Shown: piece by piece, positions 9,067-17,377 of the stretch
Numbering within the stretch: position 1 is the first letter of the stretch
How the letters are laid out: every line of letters starts with the position of its first letter
Source of the DNA: Roseihalotalea indica
Lineage (GTDB): Bacteria > Bacteroidota > Bacteroidia > Cytophagales > Cyclobacteriaceae
NCBI RefSeq assembly: GCF_022458895.1
Contig: NZ_JAINFL010000011.1
Coordinates: forward strand, 124,001 to 188,000
Direction of reading: 5' to 3'
DNA: 64,000 bases
Position numbers and translations under genes: made by a program
Notes under the pieces: model-generated
Databases searched by the model: none
Told to the model about the DNA's origin: nothing
What the model saw: the letters and a program-made list of their open reading frames with translations, nothing else

Positions 9067-10539
9067 TTATGATAAGTGTGTGCGGAGGCTAACAATGTAA
9101 CCCGCAGCCAGCGCTAACAGAAAAGAAGGAAATAATTCAGCAATATTTGTCATATAAGGCCCGACGCCCTCCCACTGAGTTGCTACGAACTTAAAAAATG
9201 GAACACTCAGGAAGCCGGTAATCATGGAAGCTAACGCTCCCTGCTCAGTGTATTTGCTCCAGAATAAAGAAAGGAGAATCACAGGGCAAAAAGTAGCGGC
9301 AATGCCGGACCAGCCAAATATCACAAACCAGAAGATAGTACGGGTAGGCGATAGAACTGCTACCGTCAGGGCAACTCCTAAAGCCGCTAGTGAAAGTATA
9401 AGCGTTACTTTCTTAGAAAATGAGGATAACTGAATATCCGAAAGATCGGGGTGGTATACCTTCTGATACAAATCGCGGGTAACGGCACTGGAGGCCACTA
9501 CTAACAGAGAGTCGATGGTAGACATGATGGCCGAAAGCACCGCAGCAATGTAAAAGCCGCTCATCAATGTGGGTAGCAATTGATCGGCTGAGTAAATCAG
9601 CACTTCCTGCCCGCCATTACCAAGCACCTGCGTGGGGTCTTCTCCCGGACTAGTGAATAAATAACGGCCCAACAACCCCAACGTTACTGCCGAGACATTC
9701 ATTATAAATGTTAATGAAACAGAAACCCATTTACCTTTATCAATTTCGTTTTCACTTTTCACTGACATAAACCGCACAAAGAGCTGTGGCGAGCCCAGGT
9801 AACCTAAACCGATCATCACAAAGCCGAAAATTTTCGCCAGGTTCAGCCACGAAAACCCACCCGGCCCCCACCAGCTTAGCAGGTCAGCATCCAGAGTTCT
9901 GATTTCATCGATTAAGTTGGGGGGAGTTTGAGTCAGCATGACCAAAGGCAACAGCACCAAACCCAAAACCATCATTCCTCCCTGAAAGACATCGGACCAG
10001 GCCACGGCAATGAACCCTCCGAAAGACATGTATAATACAACAATGAAAAACCCGATGACTGCTCCCACATAATAGTTCCAACCTAAGAACGACTCAAAGG
10101 CAGTACCCGTGGCATCAATCTGAGCACTTACATAAATAGTTACAAAAAAGGCGAGGGCTACGGCCGCTACTAAGCGTAAGCGATGAGAAGTAGCCTGAAA
10201 GCGGCTTTCCAGATAGTCAGGAACAGTAATGGAATCGTAATGATCGGTTAAGCGCTTGAAGGGTTTTCCCATGATAAACCAGGCCACCACTTCACCAGCT
10301 ACAGTACCGATGACTACCCAGTAAGCAAACACTCCAAAGATGGCTCCCATGCCAGTAAGCCCCAACAGTGCCCAGGCTGAAGAACCCGTTGCCCGGGAAG
10401 AAAAGGCCGCGACCCAGTACCCCAGACGCTTTCCGCCGACATAATAATCTTTAATATCTTTTATCTGTCCGGCAGCGACAAAGCCAATAAGCAGCAATAC
10501 ACCCAGGTAACAGGCCAGAACCACATATTTGATGACCAT
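9067..10539 (-). CDS. Sodium/solute symporter (SSS family, PutP-like)
   Basis: A 490-residue integral membrane protein with about 13 hydrophobic segments. The family signatures are present: KDYYVGGKRLGYW near the N-terminus, SSAWALLGLTG, and AVLSAIMSTIDSLLVVASSAV in the middle, where the adjacent Ser/Thr residues form the sodium site. The overall form is closest to sodium/proline symporters. It starts 1 nt after the stop of the serine hydrolase gene and so is co-translated with it. This suggests that it imports a product released by that periplasmic enzyme, perhaps an amino acid or peptide product. The substrate cannot be read from the sequence. Confidence 0.88.
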   Translation of the reverse strand: MVIKYVVLACYLGVLLLIGFVAAGQIKDIKDYYVGGKRLGYWVAAFSSRATGSSAWALLGLTGMGAIFGVFAYWVVIGTVAGEVVAWFIMGKPFKRLTDHYDSITVPDYLESRFQATSHRLRLVAAVALAFFVTIYVSAQIDATGTAFESFLGWNYYVGAVIGFFIVVLYMSFGGFIAVAWSDVFQGGMMVLGLVLLPLVMLTQTPPNLIDEIRTLDADLLSWWGPGGFSWLNLAKIFGFVMIGLGYLGSPQLFVRFMSVKSENEIDKGKWVSVSLTFIMNVSAVTLGLLGRYLFTSPGEDPTQVLGNGGQEVLIYSADQLLPTLMSGFYIAAVLSAIMSTIDSLLVVASSAVTRDLYQKVYHPDLSDIQLSSFSKKVTLILSLAALGVALTVAVLSPTRTIFWFVIFGWSGIAATFCPVILLSLFWSKYTEQGALASMITGFLSVPFFKFVATQWEGVGPYMTNIAELFPSFLLALAAGYIVSLRTHLS

Positions 10540-10540
10540 G

Positions 10541-12100
10541 CTACAGCAACACTTTTAACGCACTCTGGGCTTGCTGGTAAGCTTCTTTCTCGGCGTTGGT
10601 GCGATTAGGGTTGACACTTAATGCTTTCTGGTAATGTTGCGCAGCAAGTTCTTTCTGCCCCAGCTGCTGGTTAATGGTAGCCACTTCCATAAATGTTTGC
10701 CAGTGAGGATTCACCTTACTATTAAGGGTAGCCACTGCCAGAGCACTTTCCGGGTCTCCCTCCTGTGCCAACCGACCAGATAAAGCGCTTAGGTCCTGCT
10801 GAGTGTTTTTGTAATCATAAGGAAAACTTTCTACTAACTGATAATATTGATCAACGGCTGCCTCGCCCCCGTCGATTTCCCAGGCAGCATACATAGCCGA
10901 TTGCAAATCCCGCTCATCTATATCAGATGCCCCGCGGGTGCTCGCTTTAGAATTTTTCTTGGCACGAGCTACCCGGCGGCCAGCTGGCGCTTGCTCATCA
11001 AGTAATTTGACTACCTCTAGTGATACCTGATTCATGCGCGCCGTACTAACTTCGCCGGTATTACTCAGCATAATAATAGCGTGCCCATCCTCCGGAAAGC
11101 GAGCATAAAAGCCACTAAACCCGCGAATATGACCACTATGAAAAATCATGTCAACCGACTCTTGAGAAGTCAGCGGAATTTTGGCGATACCTACCCCGTA
11201 GCCATAGCGGTTTTCATAAGGAGGTATCCACTCCTGATTGGCATCGGTATAGGGGCGCATCATACGTTGTAGCGATTTTTGTGGCAATACTGTGGTACCA
11301 TATAATGCCTGATCCCACTGGAAGAGGTCAGTGATTGTGCCGTATAAATTTCCGGCTCCTTGCAAATTCTGCATATGCATGCTATACACATTATTATAAC
11401 CGTCCGGTGTTTTCTCGTATCCGTAAGCTCGCTGGGAGATAATACGCTGGCGGTCATCTACCGCGGTATGTTGCAGGGCCAGTGGGCGGGTAATGCGTTC
11501 TTCTATTAATTGGTCAAATGGCTTACCGGTTACTTTTTCTACAATCATACTGAGCAGCAAATACCCGCTATTGCTATACTGGTACTTAGAGCCAGGTTTG
11601 AACTCCAGATCGCCACTGACAAACTTCTCTACAAGTTCTTCCAGATCATATCGGTTATAAAGCGAGTCGGACCACACATAAGGAATGCTGGTATAATTAG
11701 GAATGCCCGACTGATGGGTAAGTAATTGATGCAACGTAACCTTCTTACCAATATCACGGCGGTACTCAGGCAGATAGTCTGAGATTGTATGATTGAGCTT
11801 GAGCCTGCCCTCATCTACCAATTGCAACACCAGCACTGCGGTGAACTGCTTACTAATAGATGCCAGGTTAAACTTGGTATCTACGGTATTGGGGATGTTC
11901 CATTCCCGGTTAGCCAGCCCAAAAGCTTGCTGATACAGAATATTGCCCTGGCTTGCCACCAGCACCGCTCCCTGAAAGTCATCCTGATTGGCAAACTCCT
12001 GAAAAACCTGGTCTATCTGCTCCTCAATTTTCTGGCCGAAGGATGTATGGTTTCCCAACAACAGTATAAACAGCCCTATGGCTAAGCGAAAGTACTTCAT
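10541..12100 (-). CDS. Serine hydrolase (beta-lactamase/class C PBP family) with C-terminal TPR region
   Basis: A 519-residue exported protein with a signal peptide ending in SFGQ. The penicillin-binding fold shows SISK at 81-84 (nucleophile Ser and general-base Lys), YSNSGY as the second motif and HSGH near the KTG position. After about residue 380 a basic linker leads into two or three tetratricopeptide-like helical repeats (ALAVATLNSKVNPHW, QKELAAQHYQKALSVNPN). Such enzymes act as D-amino-acid peptidases, esterases or amidases in the periplasm rather than true beta-lactamases. The symporter gene begins 1 nt later, so the two form an operon. Confidence 0.87.
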   Translation of the reverse strand: MKYFRLAIGLFILLLGNHTSFGQKIEEQIDQVFQEFANQDDFQGAVLVASQGNILYQQAFGLANREWNIPNTVDTKFNLASISKQFTAVLVLQLVDEGRLKLNHTISDYLPEYRRDIGKKVTLHQLLTHQSGIPNYTSIPYVWSDSLYNRYDLEELVEKFVSGDLEFKPGSKYQYSNSGYLLLSMIVEKVTGKPFDQLIEERITRPLALQHTAVDDRQRIISQRAYGYEKTPDGYNNVYSMHMQNLQGAGNLYGTITDLFQWDQALYGTTVLPQKSLQRMMRPYTDANQEWIPPYENRYGYGVGIAKIPLTSQESVDMIFHSGHIRGFSGFYARFPEDGHAIIMLSNTGEVSTARMNQVSLEVVKLLDEQAPAGRRVARAKKNSKASTRGASDIDERDLQSAMYAAWEIDGGEAAVDQYYQLVESFPYDYKNTQQDLSALSGRLAQEGDPESALAVATLNSKVNPHWQTFMEVATINQQLGQKELAAQHYQKALSVNPNRTNAEKEAYQQAQSALKVLL

Positions 12101-12253
12101 AATATATGATAGGTAGAGGGCTAAAATTAATAATTATACCCACATACTAAAACAGATGTTACTTTTAACCAACGTAAAGGGCAAAAACTAACACTTTATT
12201 GTAGTTTCGCGTAGTCAACGGTAAGCTATTCCAATTTTAATCTTCTTCAAACT

Positions 12254-12832
12254 ATGGGTTCCTCAGCCTTACAACTTTCCGATGAACAGATTCATTGGGT
12301 TCAACAGCAACCTTTGTTCTTTGTCGCTACAGCTCCGCTCCAGGCCGACGGGCACATTAATGTTTCTCCCAAGGGGCTGGATTGCCTCCGGGTTATAAAT
12401 CCTAAAACAGTAGCTTACCTTGATCTGACTGGCAGTGGTAATGAGACTTCCGCGCATATTGCCGAAAATGGGCGCATTACCTTCATGTGGTGCTCTTTTG
12501 ATAAGAAGCCTAAAATTTTTCGCACCTATGGCCAGGGTGAGGTAGTATTACCAGGAACAGATCGCTGGGCCGAGCTCATTTCCCTTTTTCCGGATTTCCC
12601 TGGCAGCCGGCAGATCGTGATTAACCACATTGAGCAGACAAAAACCTCCTGTGGCTTCGGGGTGCCCTTGATGGAACTTCAGGAAGAGCGCAGCACGCTA
12701 ACCGACTGGGCTAATAAACAAGGCGAGGAAGGCATACAGGAATATCAAAAGAAGAAGAACACGCTAAGCCTGGATGGCCTGCCTACCCATCTGGCAAAAG
12801 CAACGGCTATCAGTCAGGAGAAAGAACATTAA
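12254..12832 (+). CDS. Pyridoxamine 5'-phosphate oxidase-family flavoprotein
   Basis: A cytoplasmic split-barrel protein of 192 residues. The N-terminal half carries the FMN-binding pattern of the PPOX superfamily (PLFFVATAPLQADGHINVSPKGLD, then VAYLDLTGSGNETSAHI and GRITFMWCSF). It lacks the C-terminal part of the true PdxH, so it is more likely a general flavin or F420-type reductase. Its stop codon overlaps that of the convergent regulator gene within a single TTAA (12829-12832). Confidence 0.85.
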   Translation: MGSSALQLSDEQIHWVQQQPLFFVATAPLQADGHINVSPKGLDCLRVINPKTVAYLDLTGSGNETSAHIAENGRITFMWCSFDKKPKIFRTYGQGEVVLPGTDRWAELISLFPDFPGSRQIVINHIEQTKTSCGFGVPLMELQEERSTLTDWANKQGEEGIQEYQKKKNTLSLDGLPTHLAKATAISQEKEH

Positions 12833-13632
12833 TCAGAGACAGCAAACCGGAAGCCCACTCCGTGAATGTTTTCAATCAGAATGCTGGAGTCCTGCTGCAA
12901 GTATTTGCGCAAGCGCGATATGAAAACATCCAGACTACGACCGGCAAAATAATTGTCCTCTCCCCAAATAGCTTTCAAAATACTTTCCCGCCGCACCACC
13001 TCGTTACGCCGAGATTGCAGATATTCAAGTAATAGTGCCTCTCGTTGGGTTAGCTCGCGGGTTTCATCCTGAATAGTCAACTGCTGTTGAGCCTGATCAA
13101 AGGTAAAGCTGCCTATTTCTACCAGAGGTGCTTCACAGGTAGCGGAAACCACATAACTAGCATTTTGATAGATGAGACTAAGAACCTTATCTATCAAAGC
13201 TTCCTGCCCGATTGAGAGCCCGATAAAATGTATATTCCTACTCTTCAACTGCCCCACTTCATTTTCCGCAGGCTTTTTATCCGCAAGCACAAGAACTGAC
13301 AAGCGACTATTGCGGTGGCGCAACTGAGTGGTGGCTATCATCTCATCTGAATGCCACACTTCACCATCAACCATACAAAGAGCGATGGGCTGCTGGTGTA
13401 AATAGTCAATGGCTTGCTGCCTATTTATACAATGGATTATTTGGTATTGCGGTAAGGGCAAAGTCGCTTGAAGAGTATGAGCTATACTTTTGTCACTTCC
13501 TATATATAACAGCGTAGTAGTCTTCTTATCAGTCAAAGCTTTCGTAATGAAATCCGTTATAACTCTTACTATTGTTAAATTTTCCCCATTTGCTGAATAG
13601 CCGCAGATCTGCTCTGCCCTCTTTCCTTTCAT
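12829..13632 (-). CDS. OmpR-type DNA-binding protein with degenerate receiver domain
   Basis: A 267-residue protein. The C-terminal winged helix is intact (LTQREALLLEYLQSRRNEVV, RRESILKAIWG, RSLDVFISRLRKYL, IHGVGFRF), as in OmpR/PhoB regulators. The receiver-like part begins TTLLYIGSDKS, where the usual acidic pair is missing, but it keeps an Asp at the phosphorylation strand (ALCMVDGE) and a Lys in LADKK. There is also a 35-residue N-terminal extension. No kinase gene is adjacent. It probably works without classical phosphorylation. A 14-bp palindrome lies 94 bp upstream of the start and could be its own operator. Confidence 0.8.
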   Translation of the reverse strand: MKGKRAEQICGYSANGENLTIVRVITDFITKALTDKKTTTLLYIGSDKSIAHTLQATLPLPQYQIIHCINRQQAIDYLHQQPIALCMVDGEVWHSDEMIATTQLRHRNSRLSVLVLADKKPAENEVGQLKSRNIHFIGLSIGQEALIDKVLSLIYQNASYVVSATCEAPLVEIGSFTFDQAQQQLTIQDETRELTQREALLLEYLQSRRNEVVRRESILKAIWGEDNYFAGRSLDVFISRLRKYLQQDSSILIENIHGVGFRFAVSD

Positions 13633-13725
13633 CTCAGTTTGATATGTAGCTTCTAAGAAGATCCGAGGTTAAATCTTCTTCTATAAAGTACTCCCGGACT
13701 TTCAACTCATTGCTTTTAATCACTA

Positions 13726-13739
13726 TGGCGTATACGCCA
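13726..13739. promoter_or_regulatory. Perfect 14-bp palindrome, candidate operator
   Basis: TGGCGTATACGCCA is identical to its reverse complement. It lies in the upstream region of the response-regulator gene and is the only long GC-containing palindrome in an otherwise AT-rich stretch. Its position fits autoregulation, but OmpR-type proteins usually bind direct repeats, so another dimeric regulator is equally possible. Confidence 0.35.
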
Positions 13740-14115
13740 CAGGTTATCATTTTGAAAAACCATTCGGACAAACAGCAAACTACTCAGTGAAACTCGCTAT
13801 TTAATGACTACTTCAACGCAAGATGCAATGACTTGCTGTCCATAATCCTGGTTAAGAATCTTAAAAGTGCATTTAAAAAGTACATCTTTAAAAAAAGTTA
13901 TTACTTAAGAACAAGATTATTTACCAATGAGCGTACACAAAGTATAAATAACCGCAAATACATCTTCTATTACGCATTATTCCCATATGATAAAGATAAG
14001 AAAAGCGAAGAGGGACACCACAGTTTGCCAAGCACACTCATTGAAGTTGTAGCTCACCGTAATGGGCAACTATAGAAAATTAAGGTTATGGTACATGATT
14101 CTTTATTTCGTGCGG

Positions 14116-14140
14116 AAAGCGTCAACTTGGCGCTTTTTTT
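14116..14140 (+). terminator. Rho-independent terminator in intergenic region
   Basis: An 8-bp stem (AAAGCGTC / GGCGCTTT with one G-T pair, loop of five) is followed by a run of seven T. No clear plus-strand gene precedes it, which points to an unannotated transcript upstream. It lies about 70 bp before the aspartic protease start. Confidence 0.75.
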
Positions 14141-14209
14141 GTTTTCTGAAGATATGTATATTTCGCTAACCCTCATGCAGCGCAACGTTGCAATTACAAA
14201 CAGGTGTTC

Positions 14210-15394
14210 ATGAAGAACTCGGCTTTCCGTTTACTTATAGTTATGGTTCTTACTCTGGGGCTTAGTCCCTGGGTTGTGGCTTCTGTGCTCACCCAGGTTC
14301 CGTTCACCCTGCATGAGAACCATATCTTTGTGGATATCCAGGTGAATGAATCCGAGCCTCTGCGCTTTATTTTTGATACGGGAGCAGCCTCTACGGTTAT
14401 TAATGAAGAAGAAGCTGACCGGTTGGATATTCCGCACGATGGTTTCTCTACCGTACGAAGCAAACGGGGACCTAAATTCGTATACTACTCTAACTACAAC
14501 ACCCTCACACTGGGGCAGGTATCTCTACCGCGCGTAAAGTTAGTACATTTACCGCTCGAGCATCTGCACCGCGCGCTAGACACTCCGGTGCAGGGCATTA
14601 TTGGTCAGGATATTCTTAAAAAGTATATAATAGAGATCAACTACGATCAGTCTGCTATTATTTTTCACGACCCTCAGGTATTCATTCCGCCAGCTGAATA
14701 CCACCAGCAGGGGTTTGATCTTATCGGCGGCCGTCCCTACGTAGATGGCTCATTTCGCCTTAATAATGGTGAGACGTTATCGGGAAAGTTTCAGTTAGAT
14801 AATGGCTCAGGTGCTTTTGTAACGCTCTACTCCCCTTTTGTGGATGAACACCACCTGACCCGGAAAATCGGTAAGACCAAGCAAATTTATACCATGAGTT
14901 TTTCGGGCATGGTTGACCGTAATTATGCGGGGCGCTTGCAGGAGTTTGCCTTCGGCTGGTTTAGCCTGTCGGATATTCCCATTCGCCTCAATCAGTCCCG
15001 CTATTATAAACGGGCGTTTAAGCATGGTATCGGGCACATTGGCAATGCTCTGCTAAAACGCTTCAATATCGTCCTTGACTATCAGCACAAGAAATCTTAC
15101 TGGCAACCCAACCAGTCGTTTGCCAACGAATTTACCCTGGCTTACTCCGGGCTGGTAGTAAAAGCCGACGACCATCAGGAAAAAGTAGTAATTCGCCATG
15201 TTTTTGAAGACTCACCAGCAGCCATGGCCGGTTTTACCCCTGACGACGAGATTGTGCAAATCAATGAAATTTCGGCCAGTGGGCGCAGCAGTCACGAAGT
15301 ACAAACACTGTTGAACTGTCAGACCCCCTTGGAGGTGACTATCCGCCGAAAAAATCAGGTAAAAAAACTGAACCTCTATCCTTTAGCACTTTAA
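14210..15394 (+). CDS. Secreted retropepsin-like aspartic protease with PDZ domain
   Basis: A 394-residue exported protein with a signal peptide ending in WVVA. The catalytic loop FDTGAA at residues 55-60 follows PFTLHENHIFVDIQVN. A second, related half contains GKFQLDNGSGAFVTLY, with DNGS where a two-lobed enzyme would have DTG/DSG. The C-terminal 80 residues (GLVVKADDHQEKVVI, SPAAMAGFTPDDEIVQIN) form a PDZ domain that would bind peptide ends. I start at ATG 14210 rather than GTG 14204. The thioesterase gene follows after 17 bp. The target is unknown. Confidence 0.85.
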   Translation: MKNSAFRLLIVMVLTLGLSPWVVASVLTQVPFTLHENHIFVDIQVNESEPLRFIFDTGAASTVINEEEADRLDIPHDGFSTVRSKRGPKFVYYSNYNTLTLGQVSLPRVKLVHLPLEHLHRALDTPVQGIIGQDILKKYIIEINYDQSAIIFHDPQVFIPPAEYHQQGFDLIGGRPYVDGSFRLNNGETLSGKFQLDNGSGAFVTLYSPFVDEHHLTRKIGKTKQIYTMSFSGMVDRNYAGRLQEFAFGWFSLSDIPIRLNQSRYYKRAFKHGIGHIGNALLKRFNIVLDYQHKKSYWQPNQSFANEFTLAYSGLVVKADDHQEKVVIRHVFEDSPAAMAGFTPDDEIVQINEISASGRSSHEVQTLLNCQTPLEVTIRRKNQVKKLNLYPLAL

Positions 15395-15411
15395 TTTATT
15401 TTCTTAGCACC

Positions 15412-15816
15412 ATGAAGCCTTATGTTTTTGAACAGAAGCGGCAGGTGCAACCGGATGACCTGGATGTCATGCAGCACGTGAATAACGTTCGCTATGTGCA
15501 GTGGATTCAGGATGTAGCCGAAGCCCACTGGCGGCATCAAGCTCCGGATGATATGCAGCAACAGTTTGTCTGGGTGGTGCTCAGCCACTTTATAGAGTAT
15601 AAAAACCCGGTCTTTTTGCCGGATGATGTGCAGCTCCGCACATATGTAGGTGAAGCCTCCGGCCCGAAATACGACCGCTTTGTGGAGATCTGGAAACCAC
15701 AGGAAGAAAAGCTCTGTGTCAAAGCAAAATCTGTTTGGTGCCTTTTGGATGCTCAAACCCAACGCCCCAAACGCGTGACCAATGAAATTCGGCAGATTTT
15801 TGAAGAACCTTCTTAA
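15412..15816 (+). CDS. Acyl-CoA thioesterase (hotdog fold, YbgC/4HBT-like)
   Basis: A 134-residue single-hotdog protein. The motif DDLDVMQHVNNVRYVQWIQD near residue 17 is the 4-hydroxybenzoyl-CoA thioesterase signature, including the catalytic Asp before the MQHVNN helix. The strand YKNPVFLPDDVQLRTYVGE follows as expected. It would hydrolyse a cytoplasmic acyl-CoA. It is 17 bp downstream of the aspartic protease and 87 bp upstream of the FAD enzyme, all on one strand. Confidence 0.85.
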   Translation: MKPYVFEQKRQVQPDDLDVMQHVNNVRYVQWIQDVAEAHWRHQAPDDMQQQFVWVVLSHFIEYKNPVFLPDDVQLRTYVGEASGPKYDRFVEIWKPQEEKLCVKAKSVWCLLDAQTQRPKRVTNEIRQIFEEPS

Positions 15817-15903
15817 AACCCGCTACTCTCTTACAAATCCTCAAACTTTTGCGCTTTTCCCGGGTTCCGATGCTAGGGACTATACTTCATAAAATTTTTT
15901 CCA

Positions 15904-17157
15904 ATGCCTGAACCCAACAATAGTGATGTTATCGTCATTGGTGCCGGACTCTCCGGACTCATTGCCTCGCTTACTTTGCAAGAACAACACCGCACCGTTA
16001 AACTGTTGGAAGCCTCTGACCGCCCGGGCGGCAGAATAAAAACGGATCTGGTAGATGGCTATTTGCTAGACCGGGGCTTTCAGGTACTCCTCACCGAATA
16101 CCCCGAAGCCAAGCGCTATCTGGACTACGACGCTTTACAGCTTCGCTCCTTCACCCCGGGGGCTCTTATCCTGAACGAAGATGGTAAGCATGAAATTACC
16201 GACCCCAGCCGCGTACCTGCCGCTGCTTTTAAAACACTGTTTTCCAATATTGCCTCAATAAATGACAAGCTTCGCGTCCTGAAACTAAAAGGCAGACTAA
16301 AGCCCAAAACCGTAGAGGAGATTTTCAATCAAACAGAAAAGAGCACACTGGCTGTTATTCAGGAATATGGCTTTAGCGAACGTATGCTCCGGAACTTCTT
16401 TCAGCCCTTTATGGCCGGTATCTTTCTGGAAGAGGCTCTAACCACCTCGCGCCGGGAGTTTGACTTTGTATTCAAGATGTTTTCAGAAGGAGACACAGCC
16501 GTTCCCGCACGTGGCATGGAAGAAATTCCTAAGCAACTGGCTCAGAAGCTTAAGCCGGATACATTGCTTACCGGCCAACAGGTACAATCTATTGAGGGAC
16601 AAACTGTAACTACTGCGGATGGTAGCACGTTCACTGCCCCGCAAATTCTGGTGGCCACCGAACCTAATAATTTACTAAAAAGCCTTAGCAACCAAACTAG
16701 CACAGAGCAGCATCATTCTACAGTGAATGTATACTTCACCGCTGAAGTCTCCCCCATTCCTAAACCAATACTGGCCCTTAATGCCAAAGCTAACCGATTG
16801 GTGAACAATATTGTGGTTATGAACGAGGTATCCCCGGCCTATGCTCCGGAAGACAAATACCTGATTTCTGCTGCGATCACCGGGCAACGAACCGAATCTG
16901 ATGAAGACCTAACCACGGAAATCAAAGCAGAGCTATCACCCTGGTTTGGAAAACAACTCGAGAGCTGGCAACATCTCAAAACCTACCGCATCGATTATGC
17001 GCTACCCAATCAGGATTCGGTTACCCATGACCTGACAAAAGAACGATGCCAAGTACGGGAAGGGCTGTTTATCACCGGAGATTACCTGCTCAACGGTTCT
17101 ATTAATGCTGCTATGCGCGCCGGACGGCAGGCAGCCGAAATACTCATGCAAAGTTAA
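15904..17157 (+). CDS. FAD-dependent amine oxidase/desaturase-like oxidoreductase
   Basis: A 417-residue flavoprotein. The N-terminus carries the dinucleotide-binding motif VIVIGAGLSGLIASLTL and, 15 residues on, the second signature LLEASDRPGGRIKTD typical of the amine oxidase/phytoene desaturase/protoporphyrinogen oxidase superfamily. The C-terminus has the matching FAD motif GLFITGDYLLNGSINAAMRAG. There is no signal peptide. It resembles the short, uncharacterised NAD(P)-binding FAD oxidoreductases of Bacteroidota. No carotenoid gene is near to support a desaturase role. Confidence 0.85.
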   Translation: MPEPNNSDVIVIGAGLSGLIASLTLQEQHRTVKLLEASDRPGGRIKTDLVDGYLLDRGFQVLLTEYPEAKRYLDYDALQLRSFTPGALILNEDGKHEITDPSRVPAAAFKTLFSNIASINDKLRVLKLKGRLKPKTVEEIFNQTEKSTLAVIQEYGFSERMLRNFFQPFMAGIFLEEALTTSRREFDFVFKMFSEGDTAVPARGMEEIPKQLAQKLKPDTLLTGQQVQSIEGQTVTTADGSTFTAPQILVATEPNNLLKSLSNQTSTEQHHSTVNVYFTAEVSPIPKPILALNAKANRLVNNIVVMNEVSPAYAPEDKYLISAAITGQRTESDEDLTTEIKAELSPWFGKQLESWQHLKTYRIDYALPNQDSVTHDLTKERCQVREGLFITGDYLLNGSINAAMRAGRQAAEILMQS

Positions 17158-17177
17158 GCATCTCCTTCCATCACCAT

Positions 17178-17243
17178 AGCCTTCGGAAGTTTCCAAAAAT
17201 CAATAGTATCAAGATTGATAACGGCCTGAAACTTCCCAAGGCT
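17178..17243. terminator. Long imperfect inverted repeat with nested stem
   Basis: Arms of 16 nt at 17178-17193 (AGCCTTCGGAAGTTTC) and 17228-17243 (GAAACTTCCCAAGGCT) pair at 15 of 16 positions around a 34-nt loop. The loop holds a second stem, ATCAAT (17199-17204) / ATTGAT (17214-17219). No clean T run follows, only scattered T-rich sequence. It may terminate the oxidoreductase transcript or be a structured RNA. Confidence 0.55.
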
Positions 17244-17377
17244 TAATAATTCGTTTTCGCCCTTTTGTGGTTATCTGTATTCATCCTACCACAATAAATT
17301 ATTACCTTGAGTGGATCACTTTCTTTTTGACAGAAAGTACATCCAAACGGAAGCGCACACTACTAAACAACAAAAAC

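Larger units (their letters stand above)
13633..14209. other. Intergenic region without a convincing gene
   Basis: This 577-bp AT-rich region separates the regulator from the aspartic protease. It holds the palindrome at 13726-13739 and an intrinsic plus-strand terminator at 14116-14140. An 80-codon plus-strand frame (13833-14075, TTG start) ends 40 bp before that terminator. Its product is Lys/Tyr/Asn-rich and looks like translated AT-rich DNA. A short transcript or small RNA ending at the terminator is possible. Confidence 0.5.

Noticed and set aside
13833..14075. 80-codon plus-strand frame
   Set aside because: TTG start, Lys/Tyr/Asn-rich composition expected from AT-rich DNA, and no motif. 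Kept only as a hint because a terminator follows.
17267..17377. N-terminal extension of the first sulfatase
   Set aside because: It gives 37 residues before the lipoprotein signal, with GTG as first codon and no export character. The signal peptide fits a start at 17378.
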